From UBA1756 sp045130235 (lineage in GTDB: Bacteria; Bacteroidota; Bacteroidia; Bacteroidales; WCHB1-69): DNA of 64,000 nucleotides. The stretch spans positions 62,001-126,000 of the forward strand of contig JBGUPJ010000034.1 of NCBI GenBank assembly GCA_045130235.1, written 5' to 3'. This document shows positions 62,919 to 64,000 of this stretch, in pieces; the first letter of the stretch is position 1; every line of letters begins with the position of its first letter. The position numbers and the translations under genes were made by a program. The notes under the pieces are model-generated. The model was not told where the DNA came from. It worked only from the letters and a program-made list of their open reading frames with translations, and did not search any database.

Positions 62919-63053
62919 ATGTACACCTTAAATTTTCCAAATGGCATGAGCCAAACGTACTCATCTGAAAGTGCACTGAGAGTTGCCGCAGAAAAGATGG
63001 GAGGAACAGCCAAACACATTGGCAACAAAACTTACGTGTTTGTGCCGAAGTAG
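62919..63053 (+). CDS. Predicted 44-residue small protein
   Basis: The frame reads MYTLNFPNGMSQTYSSESAL followed by RVAAEKMGGTAKHIGNKTYV and FVPK before a TAG. It is preceded by a promoter cassette like those of its neighbours and followed 11 bases after the stop by a strong terminator, so promoter, frame and terminator form a complete transcription unit. The sequence is mixed hydrophilic with no transmembrane helix or signal. No homologue was recognised; it could be a small regulator, an antitoxin or an inhibitor. Confidence 0.5.
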   Translation: MYTLNFPNGMSQTYSSESALRVAAEKMGGTAKHIGNKTYVFVPK

Positions 63054-63064
63054 TAGCAAGGGGA

Positions 63065-63091
63065 GGGGGAGGCTTCGGCCTCCCTCTTTTT
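63065..63091 (+). terminator. UUCG-tetraloop terminator after the small gene
   Basis: GGGAGGC (63067-63073) pairs with GCCTCCC (63078-63084) and is closed by the cUUCGg tetraloop, followed by TCTTTTT. A classic strong intrinsic terminator. Confidence 0.9.
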
Positions 63092-63146
63092 CTACATAAT
63101 GCCCCTGCATCATTCCACCAGCACAGCAAGTCGCTGGCGGAATTCC

Positions 63147-63188
63147 CACCTTTCAGTTTTCAATTCTCAATTTTCAATTTCCTATGTC
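63147..63188. repeat. Direct repeat upstream of promoter cassette, copy B
   Basis: CACCTTTCAGTTTTCAATTC followed by TCAATTTTCAATTTCCTATGTC, nearly identical to 62792-62833. Confidence 0.7.
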
Positions 63189-63190
63189 AC

Positions 63191-63240
63191 GTTCTGTCAT
63201 ACCTGTACCCTAATTTTGCCGGCAGTTTTCAAAACAATCA
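63191..63240 (+). promoter_or_regulatory. Promoter-leader cassette, copy 2
   Basis: GTTCTGTCATAC, then TAATTTTG (-7, 63211-63218), then CCGGCAGTTTTCAAAACAATC, almost the same as the cassette at 60559-60607, 21 bases before the ATG at 63261. Confidence 0.7.
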
Positions 63241-63260
63241 TTCATCAAAAATGAAAAAAT

Positions 63261-63881
63261 ATGGAAAAACAACAATTAGACGATTATCTACTGAGCAAAC
63301 AACTCAGGATAGAAGCTTTCAAAGAATTATCTGGTAGTTACCTGCTGACGGAGGAAATGATGCTCGCTTTTCAAAACGAATTAGACTGGACGAAAGTGTC
63401 TGCCAACAACAGTATTCCTTGGTGTGCCGGGAAAATCGAGCGGTGGAAAAGCCGTATTGACTGGAAGGTCTTCTCAAGCAACGTAAGTGCGAATGCTCTA
63501 ACACCCAACAATATAGAACGGTTTAAGGACTATTGGGATTGGGAAGCGTTGTCCGGGAGATACGACTTGATTTACACTTGCGAGCTCATCGACAAATACC
63601 TCGACCGTTGGAATTGGACTAAACTTATTAACAACTATTACAACAATGTCCAAAGATACTTCTACCATACCCATTACAGCCGGCTCGGCAGACGCACAGA
63701 TTATGACCCTAAACACATTTCATATCCACTGCCTCCTAAGGTTTTTCTTGAACGTTACCAGCAATATATACCTGTGGAAGATTTTGAAAACAGTGCTCTT
63801 TGGGATGCTCTCGTGGAAGACGAAAAAATGAGAATTGAGCAGGAGCTTGTAGAAATCGAGTGGCCAAATAAAAGCAAATAA
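63261..63881 (+). CDS. Protein with four tandem Trp-containing repeats, function unknown
   Basis: 206 residues, cytoplasmic by composition. Repeats of 25-26 residues are centred on a (D/N)-W motif: LDWTKVSANNSIPW (Trp43), IDWKVFSSNVSANAL (Trp68), WDWEALSGRYDLIY (Trp94) and WNWTKLINNYYNNV (Trp119). Each is preceded by a helix with I/L-E-R-F/W. This suggests a small helical solenoid built for protein or nucleic-acid binding. The C-terminal part is acidic (ALWDALVEDEKMRIEQELVEIEW). No named family was recognised. It uses a promoter cassette nearly identical to that of the DUF1835 gene, so the two are likely co-regulated. Confidence 0.6.
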   Translation: MEKQQLDDYLLSKQLRIEAFKELSGSYLLTEEMMLAFQNELDWTKVSANNSIPWCAGKIERWKSRIDWKVFSSNVSANALTPNNIERFKDYWDWEALSGRYDLIYTCELIDKYLDRWNWTKLINNYYNNVQRYFYHTHYSRLGRRTDYDPKHISYPLPPKVFLERYQQYIPVEDFENSALWDALVEDEKMRIEQELVEIEWPNKSK

Positions 63882-63914
63882 AAACATTATTCAATACCAA
63901 ACAGACACTTTAGT

Positions 63915-64000
63915 GATGGACTCTCAAAAATCAAACTTCCCTCTGATAGAAAGAAGAATCCGGAAAGCGGCAATGAAGCGCATATCCGAAGATTATCCTC
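63915..64000 (+). CDS. Start of an unidentified gene, cut by the window edge
   Basis: An ATG 34 bases after the previous stop opens a frame reading MDSQKSNFPLIERRIRKAAM and KRISEDYP with no stop to the window end. It is basic and helix-prone at the N-terminus. Only 28 codons are visible, so no function can be given. Confidence 0.35.

Overview
The window is bacterial chromosomal DNA from the phylum Bacteroidota, most likely an uncultured or lightly studied member of the order Bacteroidales. Support comes from four exported proteins ending in type IX secretion (T9SS) sorting domains, the gldI-gldD-gldB gliding/T9SS genes, many promoters with the Bacteroidota -7 element TAnnTTTG, the general lack of Shine-Dalgarno sequences, and families largely restricted to this phylum (DUF3098, DUF3822, DUF6427, DUF4369). 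I found no rRNA, tRNA, CRISPR array or insertion sequence. A species cannot be named from the sequence alone.

Layout. 1-6.7 kb: the 3' part of nadB, then two tandem, related FN3-repeat T9SS adhesin-like proteins. 6.7-13 kb (minus strand): uvrB, a secreted EEP-family nuclease/phosphatase-like protein, the umuD-umuC translesion polymerase pair and a DUF819 transporter. 13-18.4 kb: an outer-membrane barrel protein, divergent from nrnA-gldI-gldD-gldB, then ssb. 18.4-24 kb (minus): a surface-glycan block with GT-C-like, lipoprotein, polyprenyl-P sugar transferase and GT2 genes. 24-28.2 kb (minus): ftsX-DUF3098-uppP-Nif3-zinc ribbon protein. 28.3-30.4 kb: a GH3 beta-xylosidase/glucosidase-like gene. 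30.4-39.8 kb (minus): a long closely spaced run of sppA, a steroid 5-alpha-reductase homologue, an Old Yellow Enzyme, a phosphoesterase, rfbA and two exported unknowns. 40-44.6 kb (plus): cca, ccsA-like and methionine gamma-lyase. 44.7-50.6 kb (minus): an exported duplicated-domain protein, an Abi-family HEPN gene with an RNA gene in front of it, an alpha-oxoamine synthase, an HdrD-like Fe-S protein and a MalY-type lyase. 50.6-59.6 kb: lipoprotein, T9SS protein, terC-mntP manganese/metal exporters, DUF6427, DUF3822-rsmD, sirtuin and PhnP-like hydrolase. 59.6-64 kb: an accessory, partly degraded stretch with a WYL regulator, a DUF1835 gene, a broken DUF262 gene, an acetyltransferase fragment, a 44-codon gene, a tryptophan-repeat protein and three copies of one promoter cassette.

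The most interesting locus is at 45.7-46.7 kb. A minus-strand promoter is followed by a compact RNA of about 90 nt with two hairpins, the second an intrinsic terminator, and then directly by an Abi_2 protein with two R-x4/5-H HEPN motifs. This is the gene order of a type III (RNA antitoxin) toxin-antitoxin system or of an AbiF-type HEPN nuclease with a companion ncRNA. The G-U pairs in both hairpins form only if the minus strand is transcribed. Second are the adjacent steroid 5-alpha-reductase and flavin ene-reductase homologues, which suggest sterol or bile-acid transformation. Third is the WYL-linked accessory stretch at the right end, with its shared promoter cassettes and inverted repeat.
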